The position numbers and the translations under genes were made by a program. Under the pieces are notes generated by a model. The model was not told the origin of the DNA. It was given only the letters and a program-made list of their open reading frames with translations, and did no database searches. Source: Mycobacterium seoulense (lineage in GTDB: Bacteria > Actinomycetota > Actinomycetes > Mycobacteriales > Mycobacteriaceae). From it: a DNA stretch of 64,000 bases. Numbering within the stretch: the stretch's first letter is position 1; each line of letters starts with the position of its first letter. Positions 34,478-43,186 of the stretch are shown here, in pieces. The stretch covers positions 1,364,001 to 1,428,000 of the forward strand of contig NZ_AP022582.1 of assembly GCF_010731595.1 (NCBI RefSeq), read 5' to 3'.

Positions 34478-34832
34478 GCGCAACCCCTTTCACGCACATG
34501 ACGAATGGCTGCTTCGCGGTTTTTCGCGAGGGAGGCCGCCGACCGACGCTGGCCGCGACCGCAAACCCAACCAACCTAACCCGCGGTCAAAGGGCCAGCA
34601 ACTTGAGATGGATCCGCGTAAAGAACATGTAAAAAGTGATCGCGGCTGTTAGGGGGACGCGATCAAAATATTCGGGTCGGCTGATTTCTAGATTGAGCAA
34701 ACCCCCATGGGCCGTTGTGGTTACGCCCGCTCCGGATTGAAGCCGGTCAGCCCTTGATGCTCATGCCGTCCGTCCTAACGTGTGGGGGGTTGATAGTGGT
34801 CCGCTGCCGAGATCCCGAGGATGAGGAGCGCC
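34478..34832. other. 355-base intergenic region between divergent ATPase and SnoaL-like genes
   Basis: No coding sequence is supported here. It contains the ribosome site of the ATPase gene (AAAGGGG on the minus strand), a 5-bp repeat TCGCG-N6-CGCGA at 34514-34529, and a hairpin with T-tract at 34631-34665. GAGGAG at 34823-34828 belongs to the plus-strand gene. GATAGT near 34791 is a weak -10 candidate. It is more AT-rich than neighbouring genes. Confidence 0.6.
34631..34665 (-). promoter_or_regulatory. Hairpin plus T-tract in the ATPase leader (terminator/attenuator-like)
   Basis: Perfect 8-base arms TGATCGCG (34637-34644) and CGCGATCA (34658-34665) surround a 13-base loop. Read toward the ATPase on the minus strand, the stem is followed by CTTTTT, the form of an intrinsic terminator. 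It lies about 155 bases before the ATPase start. It may be an attenuator in the 5' leader, a terminator for upstream read-through, or a protein-binding palindrome. Confidence 0.5.
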
Positions 34833-35315
34833 ATGAGTGACATCGATGAGCTGTCCGCGCGGTTGCGCCGACTCGAGGACGAGCGAGAGATCGCCCGGCT
34901 GATCGCCTCGTACGGCCCGGCGGTGGATGCCGGGAATGCCGAGGCCACTGCGGGACTCTGGGCGAGCGACGGCAGCTACGACGTCGACGGCTGGCGCATG
35001 GAGAGCCGGGCCGCCGTGCGCGCCATGGTCGACTCGTCGGCCCACCAGAAGCTGGTGGCCAAGGGGTGCTGTCACTTCCTGGGGCCGTGCGTCGTCACCG
35101 TCACCGGCGATTCGGCGGTGGCGCTTTGCGAGTCTCTCGTGCTGATCCGCGACGGCGACTCCTATCGCGTATGGCGTTGCACCGCCAACCATTTCGAGCT
35201 GCGCCGGGTCGACGGACAATGGCGGATCGGTGTGCGCACCAGCCGGATTCTGGACGGCAATCCCGACGCCCACGCGCTGCTGACCGCGGGCCTGACGGGG
35301 CTGGCCGAGCCCTGA
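34833..35315 (+). CDS. SnoaL-like/NTF2-fold protein
   Basis: The 160-residue protein starts at ATG 34833 with GAGGAG five bases upstream. The order is an N-terminal helix (LRRLEDEREIARLIASYGPAVD), AEATAGLWASDGSYDVDGW, and a long beta-rich half ending with VWRCTANHFELRRVDGQWRIGVR. It is a typical SnoaL_4-type protein of about 150 residues, with no attached domains. The enzymatic role is unknown; relatives isomerise or dehydrate small cyclic substrates. It is convergent with the HsaD-like hydrolase. Confidence 0.75.
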   Translation: MSDIDELSARLRRLEDEREIARLIASYGPAVDAGNAEATAGLWASDGSYDVDGWRMESRAAVRAMVDSSAHQKLVAKGCCHFLGPCVVTVTGDSAVALCESLVLIRDGDSYRVWRCTANHFELRRVDGQWRIGVRTSRILDGNPDAHALLTAGLTGLAEP

Positions 35316-35335
35316 CGGCGCGGACGCGCTAGCCG

Positions 35336-36199
35336 CTAGCCCCGCGACAGAAACGCCAGCACGGTGCTCTGGAACGCCTGCCGGGCCTCGATCATCGCCC
35401 AGTGCCCGGAGTTGGGGAAGATGTGCAGCTCGGCATTGGGGATGGTGCGCATCGGGATGAGCGCCATGTCCGGCGGGCTCACCCGGTCGTCGCGCCCCCA
35501 CGTGAGCAGGGTGGGCGCGGTCAGCTTGTGCATGACGGCCCACGGCATCGGGCGGTCGGAGGCGGCCATCGCGGCGTTCATCGCGGCGAAGGCCGCCTTC
35601 CCGTACATGCGGCGCGCGGCGGCCAAGGTGTCGGGGTCGGTGGCCAGTTCCCAGCGTTCCTCGACGAGTTCCTCGGTGATCAGCGCCTGGTCGTAGACCA
35701 TCGATTTGAGCCAGTCCACGAGCCGCTGCCGGGTGGGGTCCTCGACGAACTCCTGCAGCAGCCGGATGCCCTCGCTCGGACTGGGGCTGAAGATGTTGGT
35801 TCCGATGCCGCCGATGGTCACCAACCGGTCGATGCGGTCCGGGTTGTGGGTGGCGAAGTTGATGCCCACGCCGCCGCCCATCGAGTTGCCGACGATGTGC
35901 GCCTTGTGCACACCGAGCGCGTCCAGGAAGGGCGACACGGTGCCGAACGCGGTGACCATCGGGTGGCCGCCGAAGTCGTCGCTCACGCCGAATCCGGGAA
36001 ACTCCAGGATCAGGCAGCGGAAGTGCTCGGCGAAGGTGGGCAGGATGCCGCGGAAGTTGCGCCATCCCGTGACGCCGGGTCCGGAGCCGTGCAGGAACAG
36101 CAACACCGGTGCGGATTCCGCACCGCAGTCGTAATAGCGCAGAGCGCCCTTGGGGGTGCTGATTTCGCGCAGGTCATGTTGCGCAACGGTGTTTGGCAC
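35336..36199 (-). CDS. HsaD/BphD-like meta-cleavage product hydrolase (alpha/beta-hydrolase)
   Basis: The 287-residue protein has the oxyanion region HGSGPGVTGWRNFR typical of C-C bond hydrolases of meta-cleavage products, the nucleophile S106 in GNSMGG, Asp in GRDDRVSP (237/238) and H266 in SGHWAMIE. It would hydrolyse the ring-opened product of an extradiol dioxygenase such as the HsaC-like enzyme at 24.3 kb, though it lies 11 kb away. GTG 36199 is preferred because AAGG lies eight bases upstream; GTG 36208 and 36229 are alternatives. It follows the wax synthase gene by 48 bases. Confidence 0.87.
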   Translation of the reverse strand: MPNTVAQHDLREISTPKGALRYYDCGAESAPVLLFLHGSGPGVTGWRNFRGILPTFAEHFRCLILEFPGFGVSDDFGGHPMVTAFGTVSPFLDALGVHKAHIVGNSMGGGVGINFATHNPDRIDRLVTIGGIGTNIFSPSPSEGIRLLQEFVEDPTRQRLVDWLKSMVYDQALITEELVEERWELATDPDTLAAARRMYGKAAFAAMNAAMAASDRPMPWAVMHKLTAPTLLTWGRDDRVSPPDMALIPMRTIPNAELHIFPNSGHWAMIEARQAFQSTVLAFLSRG

Positions 36200-36247
36200 G
36201 GATGTCACCTTGCCATGCCGTGGCGGCACGGCCGGGCGGGGTTCCGC

Positions 36248-37642
36248 TCACCGGGTCGCGTCGTGTTTTGGCTCGGTGCAGTTCAACAGCTCTTTGAGCG
36301 CGGCGGGGAACGCGTCGGCAAGGTCCCACAGGTCGGCGACGAGATCGGGGCACGAGATGAGGCCGACGCCGAGCCGCCCGTTGAGCGACATGACGGTGAT
36401 GTTGAGCCCGGCGCCCGCGATGATCGGGCCGAGCGGATACATGGCGTCGAGCCTGCAACCCAGGAAGTAGAGCTGTTCCTGCGGGCCGGGCACGTTGGAC
36501 ATCACCAGGTTGTGCGGCGGTTTCTCGGGCAGGGGTATCCGGGGCAGCAGCCGCGCGGCGCCGAACAGGGTCTGCCCGGCCACCTGCGTCCAGTCCTGCA
36601 GCAGGCTGGGCCCCATGGCGGCGGCGTGGTCCTTGGCCGCGGCGTTGCCGTCGGCGATGCTGCTCAGTCGCTCGGCGGGATCGTCGATATGGGTTTCGAG
36701 CCGGCAGAGCATCCAGGTGGTCTGGTTGCGGCCCGGCCGGTCGGATCTGCCCCGCACCGAGACCGGCACGCTGGCCACCATGGGCTTGTCCGCCAACTCG
36801 CCGCGGTCCAACAAGAACTGTCGCAGCGCCCCCGCGCACAGCGCCGCCACCACGTCGTTGATGGTGACGCCGAACCTGTTTTTGACCTTCTTGACGTCCT
36901 CGAGGTCCAGGATGGTCAGGGCGACGTTGCGGCGCCGGGTGAACCGCCCGTTGAACGCCGTGGCCGGCCCGGCGAATGGGGCGGCCATCGTGTGGCCACC
37001 GCCGCGGGCGCGCAGCAGCGTCTGCGCCAGCGTCAGCGCGGTTGCCGGCACCACCTTGGCCAGGCGCCACGGCCGCAGTCCGGCGGATATCAGCCCCGAC
37101 GCGGCGATCTGCAGGGGATGTGCCGGGCCGGGTCGGGTGACGGGTTCCGGCGCCGGGGCGTCCGGCACGCTGCTGCACAACTGGGCCAGCAGGGTAGCGC
37201 CGCCCACCCCGTCCACCACCGCGTGGTGAACCTTGAGGACGACGGCCAGTGCCTCGCCGCCGTGCAGGCCCTCGACCACCCACATGTCCCACAGCGGGCG
37301 ATCGCGATCCAGGGGGAGCCCGGCGACGTGACCACAGATCTCCGCTAACTCTTTGGGTCCGCCGGGTGCCGGCACGGCGGCGCGGTGCAGGTGCCGTCCG
37401 AGGTCGAAACCGACGTCGTCGGCCCAGACCGGATGGCCGAAGTTCAACTGGCTGTCGGCCAGCTTGAGACGGAATTCCGGCACCGCATCGAGCCGCGCCG
37501 ACAGCGCCTCCCGGAACCGGTCGAACGTGTAGCCGCCCGGCATGGTCGCGGGACCCAGCTCGAGCACGCAGCAAACATTCAAGGGCTGTGTCGGTGATTC
37601 CAGGTTGAGGAAGAACGCGTCTAATCCACTAAGTCGTTGCAC
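36248..37642 (-). CDS. Wax ester synthase/diacylglycerol acyltransferase (WS/DGAT)
   Basis: The 464-residue protein starts MQRLSGLDAFFLNLESPTQPLN, the typical beginning of actinobacterial triacylglycerol synthases. The active-site HHxxxDG motif is intact at 139-145 (HHAVVDG). The NDVV segment and PGP near NVPGPQEQLYF complete the family signature. It transfers fatty acyl groups from acyl-CoA to diacylglycerol or alcohols at the cytoplasmic face of the membrane. Its start is GTG 37642. No clear promoter is seen in the 183 bases upstream. Confidence 0.92.
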   Translation of the reverse strand: MQRLSGLDAFFLNLESPTQPLNVCCVLELGPATMPGGYTFDRFREALSARLDAVPEFRLKLADSQLNFGHPVWADDVGFDLGRHLHRAAVPAPGGPKELAEICGHVAGLPLDRDRPLWDMWVVEGLHGGEALAVVLKVHHAVVDGVGGATLLAQLCSSVPDAPAPEPVTRPGPAHPLQIAASGLISAGLRPWRLAKVVPATALTLAQTLLRARGGGHTMAAPFAGPATAFNGRFTRRRNVALTILDLEDVKKVKNRFGVTINDVVAALCAGALRQFLLDRGELADKPMVASVPVSVRGRSDRPGRNQTTWMLCRLETHIDDPAERLSSIADGNAAAKDHAAAMGPSLLQDWTQVAGQTLFGAARLLPRIPLPEKPPHNLVMSNVPGPQEQLYFLGCRLDAMYPLGPIIAGAGLNITVMSLNGRLGVGLISCPDLVADLWDLADAFPAALKELLNCTEPKHDATR

Positions 37643-37825
37643 ATCCGCTCGTCTCGTCGGTGCGGTAATGACCGCTGGTCACATGGCCCGCGCTCCGCCC
37701 ACGCCCCACCGGCGAACGCAATCAGGATCAGCCGCAAGTCTCTAGGTGTGATCTCTAGCTGTAGCCGTTTAGCGGCCCGCGGCAAACATCGTCAGCCAGA
37801 CATTCAACGGAATGGCCACCGACGT

Positions 37826-38266
37826 TCATCTCCGCTCGGGCCGAGCCATGGCCGAGTTGGACGCCGCCCAGTCGGTCGAGACCCGCCGATGTCCGATCAG
37901 CCAGGTGTCGCCAGCGGGCACCAAGGTGTCGCGGTAGCGGCCGGCATGGTCGAGCCCGATGTGGGTGACCACGGTGAAGTACGACGAGACGTGCGCCGTG
38001 TCGCGAGTCATTGCGGTGAACAACACGTTGGTGACCAGGTGCCGGACGATCGGTTTGACGTCGGCTTCCCGGGTGACGTTGAGCCCGCGCAGGAACGCGG
38101 CGATCGCCGTTCGCCCGCGCAGCGGCTCGACGCCGCGAATCTCCAGGACGCCGTCCGCGCAGAACGTCTCGGCCAGGCCGTCCACGTCACCCTTGTCACC
38201 CGACCAGTTGTATCGCGCGAGCGTGTCGCGGATCCGCTCACGCGCAACCAGTTCCCACATCTCCAC
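37826..38266 (-). CDS. SnoaL-like/NTF2-fold protein (SnoaL_4 type)
   Basis: The 146-residue protein starts at GTG 38266, eight bases after AGGAG; ATG 38260 is in frame. It contains RERIRDTLARYNWSGDKGDVDGL, CADGVLEIRG, RTAIAAFLRG and the terminal YRDTLVPAGDTWLIGHRRV, all usual for SnoaL-like proteins that bind small hydrophobic ligands. It is the third NTF2-like gene in the window. It is separated by 183 bases from the wax synthase start and by 42 bases from the small gene on its other side. Confidence 0.75.
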   Translation of the reverse strand: MEMWELVARERIRDTLARYNWSGDKGDVDGLAETFCADGVLEIRGVEPLRGRTAIAAFLRGLNVTREADVKPIVRHLVTNVLFTAMTRDTAHVSSYFTVVTHIGLDHAGRYRDTLVPAGDTWLIGHRRVSTDWAASNSAMARPERR

Positions 38267-38308
38267 CGTCGTGACTCCTCGGGCGCAGCTTAACCCGAGC
38301 CGCAACCG

Positions 38309-38491
38309 CTACTTGACGATGTGGGGCCGGAAGCCCTGTGGCGCAGCCGGTGTCACGCCGTTCAGGTCGAAGACGGCGATCAGGGCACGCAGCAGGGCGG
38401 GGGACCAGTCCTCGAAGGGTTGCGCGTCCAGTCGATTGAGGACTTCATCGCGGAGATAGTCGATGCCCGACGGCTGCCGAGGCTCGCTCAT
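38309..38491 (-). CDS. Small conserved hypothetical protein (60 aa)
   Basis: The protein runs MSEPRQPSGIDYLRDEVL to FRPHIVK from ATG 38491. It is amphipathic, with the segment FEDWSPALLRALIAVFDLNG. I do not recognise it. It reads in the same direction as the SnoaL-like gene 42 bases downstream. A longer in-frame ORF reaches 38647, but the upstream part is compositionally poor and was not used. Confidence 0.5.
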   Translation of the reverse strand: MSEPRQPSGIDYLRDEVLNRLDAQPFEDWSPALLRALIAVFDLNGVTPAAPQGFRPHIVK

Positions 38492-38718
38492 CGCACACCC
38501 CGATGGCCCACGGGATCCGGTTCGGTGGTCAACGAGCCAGCTCCCTTCCGGACGAAATTCTGGCGTCGACGCTAGGTCCGCCGCCTCGCCCTTGTACAGC
38601 CGGCTGGGCAGATTCAAATGTCTCTCAAGGAAATCCCTCGTGCCCACGTCAACGTGGCATCCGGCGCCCGGTATTCCGTGGCGGGAATGAATCTCGGGGC
38701 AGGGCGGTAGAAGACTGC

Positions 38719-39144
38719 ATGGAACTCAATGCCGCCGCCCGCGAACTCATCGGCAAGGGCGCCGATGCCACCCTGGTGACCGTCAACCCGGATGGCAGCC
38801 CTCAGGTCAGCCTCGTGTGGGTCGCGTTGGAGTCGACGCCCGACGGAGACGAACTCGTCACCGCGCACCTCGCCGCGCACAAGAAGGTGCGCAACGTCCG
38901 CACTGATCCCCGGGTGGCCGTCACCATCGTGTCGCTGGACAAGGCTGGGCAGGGGATGCGGCCCTACCTGTCCATCAGCGGGACCGCACGGATCGTCGAG
39001 GGCGGCGCGCCCGAGCTTCTCGCGCAACTCAACCCGATCCTGGGCGATCCGAACATGACGTTTCCGCCGGACGGCGCCCCGCCCGGGTTCCTCACCCGCA
39101 TCCGCATCGACAAGGTCGGCGGCATCGGCCCCTGGGCGTCGTGA
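38719..39144 (+). CDS. PPOX-class F420-dependent oxidoreductase
   Basis: The 141-residue split-barrel flavin/deazaflavin-binding protein starts MELNAAARELIGKGADATLVTVNPDG. Family elements are ATLVTVNPDGSPQVSLVWV, the basic HKKVRNVRTDPRVAVTI strand, and YLSISGTARIVEGG. Relatives use F420H2 or FMN to reduce biliverdin, quinones or other small molecules. ATG 38719 lacks a strong ribosome site. It lies 51 bases before the molybdopterin oxidoreductase start, so the two may share a transcript. Confidence 0.85.
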   Translation: MELNAAARELIGKGADATLVTVNPDGSPQVSLVWVALESTPDGDELVTAHLAAHKKVRNVRTDPRVAVTIVSLDKAGQGMRPYLSISGTARIVEGGAPELLAQLNPILGDPNMTFPPDGAPPGFLTRIRIDKVGGIGPWAS

Positions 39145-39195
39145 CACTCGATTTTGCCACTTCCGCGACGGCCGGTAGCGGAATACAGTGGGTGG

Positions 39196-41436
39196 GTGAC
39201 GACGCCCGAAGACGGTAGGCATCTGCGCACCTGTCCCCTGTGTGAAGCCATGTGCGGCTTGGAGATTCAGGTCGACGGCGGCAGGGTCACCAGCATCCGG
39301 GGAAACCGCGACGACGTGTGGAGCAAAGGGCACATCTGCCCGAAGGGCGTCTCGCTCGCGGCAATCCACGACGACCCGGACCGCATCCGCCGCCCCATGA
39401 TCAAGGTCGACGGCCACTGGCACGAGGTGAGCTGGGACGCCGCGTTCCGCCGCTGCACCGAGTTGCTGACGCCGGTGATCGAGAAATACGGGATCGGCGC
39501 GGTCACCGCCTACACCGGCAACCCGCTGGCCCACTCGTTTTCGCTGGCCCGGTACGCGGGCGTGCTGATGGGGATGTCCGGGATGCCGGTCACGTATTCC
39601 CCGGGGACGGTGGACCAATGGCCGAAGAACCTGTCGTCGCACCTGATGTACGGCCTCTGGTGGAACTTCCCGGTGCCCGACATCGAACGCACCGACCTGA
39701 TGGTGATCATGGGCGCCAACCCGGCGGCGTCTCAGGGGTCGCTGCTGGCCGCGCCCGACGTGATGGGCCTGATCGAGGCGATCCGCAAGCGCGGCAAGGT
39801 GATCGTGATCGACCCGGTACGCACGCGGACCGCGGCCCGCGCCGACGAGTGGCTGCCCATCGTGCCCGGGACCGACGCCGCGCTGCTACTGGCCGTGGCG
39901 CACACGCTGTTCGACGAGGACCTGATCGATCCCGGGCCACACGTCGACGGGGTCGACACGATGCGCCGAGTGGCCGCGGAGTGGCCGCCGGAGCGGGTCA
40001 GCGCGGTCACCGGAATCGACGAGGACCGCATCCGGCTCCTGGCTCGCGAGCTGGCCGGAACCCGGAAGTCGGTGGTATACGGCCGAATCGGTCTGTGCAA
40101 CCAGGAGTTCGGTAGCCTGGCCAGCTGGCTGGTCGACGTCATCAACATCTTGACCGGTCATTTCGACGTGCCCGGGGGAGCGATGTTTCCCAAGCCGGCG
40201 GCCTGGTCGATCACCACGCAGCCCCTACCCGGGCTCGAGGGCGGCCTACCGGAATTCGGTCGCTGGCACACCCGGGTGCGCGGCGCGAAGGAAGTGCTCG
40301 GCCAGGCGCCGGTGTCGTGCATGGCCGAGGAGATCGCCACTCCCGGCGAGGGTCAGCTCAAGGCGCTGATCACCGTTGCCGGCAACCCGGTCTTGTCCAC
40401 CCCGGGCGGTGACAAGCTCGACGAGGCGCTGCCCATGCTGGAAGCGATGATCTCCGTTGACCTTTGGCTCAACGAGACGACGCGGCACGCCGACGTGATC
40501 CTGCCCGGGCTGTCCCCGCTCGAGCAGCCGCACCACGACGACCTGATCCTGCTTTTCGCGATCCGCAGCATCGCGAATTACTCGGCGCCGGTTTTCGATC
40601 CGGGGGATCGCCCGCACGAATGGGAGATCCTGATCAGGCTGACCGGCCTGTGCACCGGCACACCGGCCGAGGATGTCGACGTCACCGCGATCGACGACGG
40701 TTTCTTCGACTACCTGGCCTTCACCCGCGGCCTCGACGGCGCGGAGATACGCAAGCTGTACGACAGCGGCGGCCCCGAGCGGATGCTCGACCTCACGCTG
40801 CGAACCGGCCCGTTCGGGGACCAGTACGGCAAGAACCCCGGTGGGCTGACGTTGGATTTGCTCAAGGCGAACCCGAACGGAATCGACTTCGGCCCGATGG
40901 TCCCGCAACTGCCCGACATCCTCGGCACCCCCGACAAGAAGATCCGGCTCGCCCCGCAATACCTGCTCGATGACCTGCCCCGGCTGGCCGCCCGAATGCA
41001 GCGACCGGCCGAACCGCTGGTCCTGGTGAGCCGTCGGCACCTGCGCTCGAACAACACCTGGCTACACAACGTGCCCGCGCTGATGAAGGGAAAGGACCGG
41101 TGCACCTTGCTGATCCATCCCGACGATGCGGCGCGTTGCGGCGTCACGGACGACGACATCGTCACCGTGAAGTCGGCGGCCGGCGAAATCAAAGTGCCCG
41201 TGGAGGTTACCGACGCGATCAAACCGGGAGTGGTGTCGATGCCCCACGGGTGGGGACACGGCAAGCCGGGCACGCGCATGGCGGTGGCCAACAGCTCGCC
41301 GGGGGTCAACACGAATGTGCTTTCCCCACCGACGTTAATCGACGAGCCGTCCGGAAACGGCGCGCTCAACGGCATACCGGTCACGGTCATCGACGACCAG
41401 GCCCGATTCCGGCCCGCAGACACCCTGAGTCCCTGA
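39196..41436 (+). CDS. Molybdopterin oxidoreductase (formate dehydrogenase/BisC superfamily)
   Basis: The 746-residue protein has an N-terminal [4Fe-4S] site with C13, C16, C20 and C48 (CPLCEAMC, then HICPKG) and the MGANPAASQGS, VVYGRIGLCNQ and HADVILPGLSPLEQ segments of the bis-MGD-binding domains. The C-terminal cap domain contains LVSRRHLRSNNTWLHN and MPHGWGHGKPG. There is no Tat signal, so it is cytoplasmic. It resembles a mycobacterial putative oxidoreductase (Rv0197-like, from memory) of unknown substrate. GTG 39196 was preferred to ORF extension at 39154. It precedes a type III PKS by 80 bases. Confidence 0.88.
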   Translation: MTTPEDGRHLRTCPLCEAMCGLEIQVDGGRVTSIRGNRDDVWSKGHICPKGVSLAAIHDDPDRIRRPMIKVDGHWHEVSWDAAFRRCTELLTPVIEKYGIGAVTAYTGNPLAHSFSLARYAGVLMGMSGMPVTYSPGTVDQWPKNLSSHLMYGLWWNFPVPDIERTDLMVIMGANPAASQGSLLAAPDVMGLIEAIRKRGKVIVIDPVRTRTAARADEWLPIVPGTDAALLLAVAHTLFDEDLIDPGPHVDGVDTMRRVAAEWPPERVSAVTGIDEDRIRLLARELAGTRKSVVYGRIGLCNQEFGSLASWLVDVINILTGHFDVPGGAMFPKPAAWSITTQPLPGLEGGLPEFGRWHTRVRGAKEVLGQAPVSCMAEEIATPGEGQLKALITVAGNPVLSTPGGDKLDEALPMLEAMISVDLWLNETTRHADVILPGLSPLEQPHHDDLILLFAIRSIANYSAPVFDPGDRPHEWEILIRLTGLCTGTPAEDVDVTAIDDGFFDYLAFTRGLDGAEIRKLYDSGGPERMLDLTLRTGPFGDQYGKNPGGLTLDLLKANPNGIDFGPMVPQLPDILGTPDKKIRLAPQYLLDDLPRLAARMQRPAEPLVLVSRRHLRSNNTWLHNVPALMKGKDRCTLLIHPDDAARCGVTDDDIVTVKSAAGEIKVPVEVTDAIKPGVVSMPHGWGHGKPGTRMAVANSSPGVNTNVLSPPTLIDEPSGNGALNGIPVTVIDDQARFRPADTLSP

Positions 41437-41516
41437 CGCTTATCCGCCCCGCCACCCCCTGGGTTGGTAAACGGCAAGCGTCCGTATGTGGTTCATCTCA
41501 CCAAGGGGACGTTCGG

Positions 41517-42659
41517 GTGAACCGGGGAGGGAAGCCGGTCGTCGGCATAGGCATGACTGCAACAACGCATCTCACATCGCCGCACCGGACCGCTCACCGC
41601 GAGCAGCCGGCGCCGCACATCGCCGGGGCGGCGGTGGCATTCACCCCGCACCGCTACAACCAAGACGAAGTCGCTCGCGAGCTGACCGAATTCACCGATC
41701 CGCGGTTCCTGCGTTTCGCGCAAACGACGGGGGTCGACCACCGCAACCTTGCGCTGCCGCTGTCGCGTTACCCACGGTTGAGCGGTTTCACCGAAGCCAA
41801 CGACGCCTATCTCGAGGTCGCCGTCGATCTCGGCGAGCGGGCGGTACGGTCGGCGCTGTCCGACGCGGGCATCGAGCCGCACGAGGTGGACACCATCGTG
41901 ATGGTCTCCAGCACCGGCATCGCGGTGCCCACCATCGACGCACGGCTGATGACCCGAATCGGCCTGCGGCCCAACATCAAACGCGTCCCGCTGTTCGGTC
42001 TCGGCTGTGTCGCGGGAGCCGCCGGCATGGCGCGTGTGCACGATTACCTGCATGGTTACCCGGGGGATGTGGCCGTGCTGCTGTCGGTCGAGTTGTGCTC
42101 CCTCACGCTGCAGCGCGACGACACCTCGATTCCCGCCCTCATCGGTGTGTCGCTGTTCGGCGACGGCGCCGCCGCGGTGGTCGCCACGGGTTCCGACCGA
42201 ATGACTGTGGGCCACAGCGACCGTCGAGCGCCGCGCATCCTGGGGACCCGCAGCCGCGTAATTCCCGAGACCGTTGACGTCATGGGGTGGAACGTCGGCT
42301 CCAACGGGTTTCAGCTCGTGATGTCGCGCGACGTGCCGAAGATGGCCGAGGTCCATCTACGGGAAGAGGTCGACGGATTCCTGGCCGACCACGGCCTGTC
42401 CCTGTCGGACGTCTCGACGTGGGTGTGTCATCCCGGTGGTCCCAAAGTCCTCGACTCGATCGAGGACGCGCTTGGGCTATCGCCGGAGGCGCTGGCCCAC
42501 AGCCGAAACTCGATGCGCGACAACGGCAACATCTCCTCGGCATCCGTGCTGGACGTCCTGCGCCGGACCATCGCCGAGCCGCTGGCCGAAGGGGCGTTCG
42601 GGGTCATGCTGGCAATGGGCCCGGGCTTCAGCTTCGAGCTGCTGCTGCTGCAGTGGTGA
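41517..42659 (+). CDS. Type III polyketide synthase (chalcone-synthase-like)
   Basis: The 380-residue protein uses GTG 41517, which has AGGGG eight bases upstream; ATG 41553 would give 368 residues. The catalytic triad is visible: Cys in FGLGCVAGAAG (C164), His in VCHPGGPKV and Asn in DNGNISSASV. The family makes alkylpyrones or alkylresorcinols from long-chain acyl-CoA and malonyl-CoA; mycobacterial relatives are Pks10, Pks11 and Pks18. The next gene, eight bases away, encodes an ICMT-like methyltransferase, matching pairs that O-methylate such products. Confidence 0.92.
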   Translation: MNRGGKPVVGIGMTATTHLTSPHRTAHREQPAPHIAGAAVAFTPHRYNQDEVARELTEFTDPRFLRFAQTTGVDHRNLALPLSRYPRLSGFTEANDAYLEVAVDLGERAVRSALSDAGIEPHEVDTIVMVSSTGIAVPTIDARLMTRIGLRPNIKRVPLFGLGCVAGAAGMARVHDYLHGYPGDVAVLLSVELCSLTLQRDDTSIPALIGVSLFGDGAAAVVATGSDRMTVGHSDRRAPRILGTRSRVIPETVDVMGWNVGSNGFQLVMSRDVPKMAEVHLREEVDGFLADHGLSLSDVSTWVCHPGGPKVLDSIEDALGLSPEALAHSRNSMRDNGNISSASVLDVLRRTIAEPLAEGAFGVMLAMGPGFSFELLLLQW

Positions 42660-42667
42660 GGGGCGAG

Positions 42668-43171
42668 ATGTATTACTACCTGTTCATTCTGGCTATCGGC
42701 GCCGAACGACTGGTCGAGCTGGCCGTATCGCAACGGAACACCAAATGGTCCCTGGCACAAGGGGGCAAGGAATTCGGCCGTGATCACTACCCGGCGATGG
42801 TCAGCATGCATGCGCTGCTGCTGGTTTCGTGTGTCGTGGAGACCTGGGTCTTCGGCCGGCCGTTCATCGGATGGCTGGGCTGGCCGATGCTCGCGGTCGT
42901 AGCGCTGAGCACGGTGGTGCGCTGGCGCTGCGTGAGCGTGCTCGGCAGGCACTGGAATCCGCGGCTGATCGTCATTCCGGGGGCACCGTTGGTTCGCGAA
43001 GGGCCGTATCGATGGGTGCGCCATCCCAACTACGCGGCGGTCGCCGCGGAGGTGGCCGCGCTGCCGCTGGTGCACTCGGCGTGGCTGACGGCGATTGTGT
43101 TCAGCATCGCGAACGCGCTGGTGCTCAACGTCCGGATCCGTGCGGAGAACGCCGCATTGGGCCTGGTGTGA
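42668..43171 (+). CDS. ICMT-family membrane O-methyltransferase
   Basis: The 167-residue integral membrane protein has about four or five helices. The isoprenylcysteine carboxyl methyltransferase signature in the C-terminal half is GPYRWVRHPNYAAVAAE, which binds S-adenosylmethionine. The Arg-His-Pro-Asn motif is intact. Linked to a type III PKS, it likely methylates the polyketide (alkylpyrone or resorcinol hydroxyl) as BpsB- and SrsB-type enzymes do. ATG 42668 follows GAGGGGCG. Confidence 0.87.
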   Translation: MYYYLFILAIGAERLVELAVSQRNTKWSLAQGGKEFGRDHYPAMVSMHALLLVSCVVETWVFGRPFIGWLGWPMLAVVALSTVVRWRCVSVLGRHWNPRLIVIPGAPLVREGPYRWVRHPNYAAVAAEVAALPLVHSAWLTAIVFSIANALVLNVRIRAENAALGLV

Positions 43172-43186
43172 GGACGGCCCAAGGGG

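Noticed and set aside
34484..34830. M-box or other known riboswitch upstream of the ATPase
   Set aside because: I could not match conserved cores of known metal riboswitches; only a simple hairpin with T-tract is supportable.
38503..38718. N-terminal extension of the PPOX gene
   Set aside because: The 72 extra residues are low-complexity and overlap the small minus-strand ORF; family similarity starts at ATG 38719.
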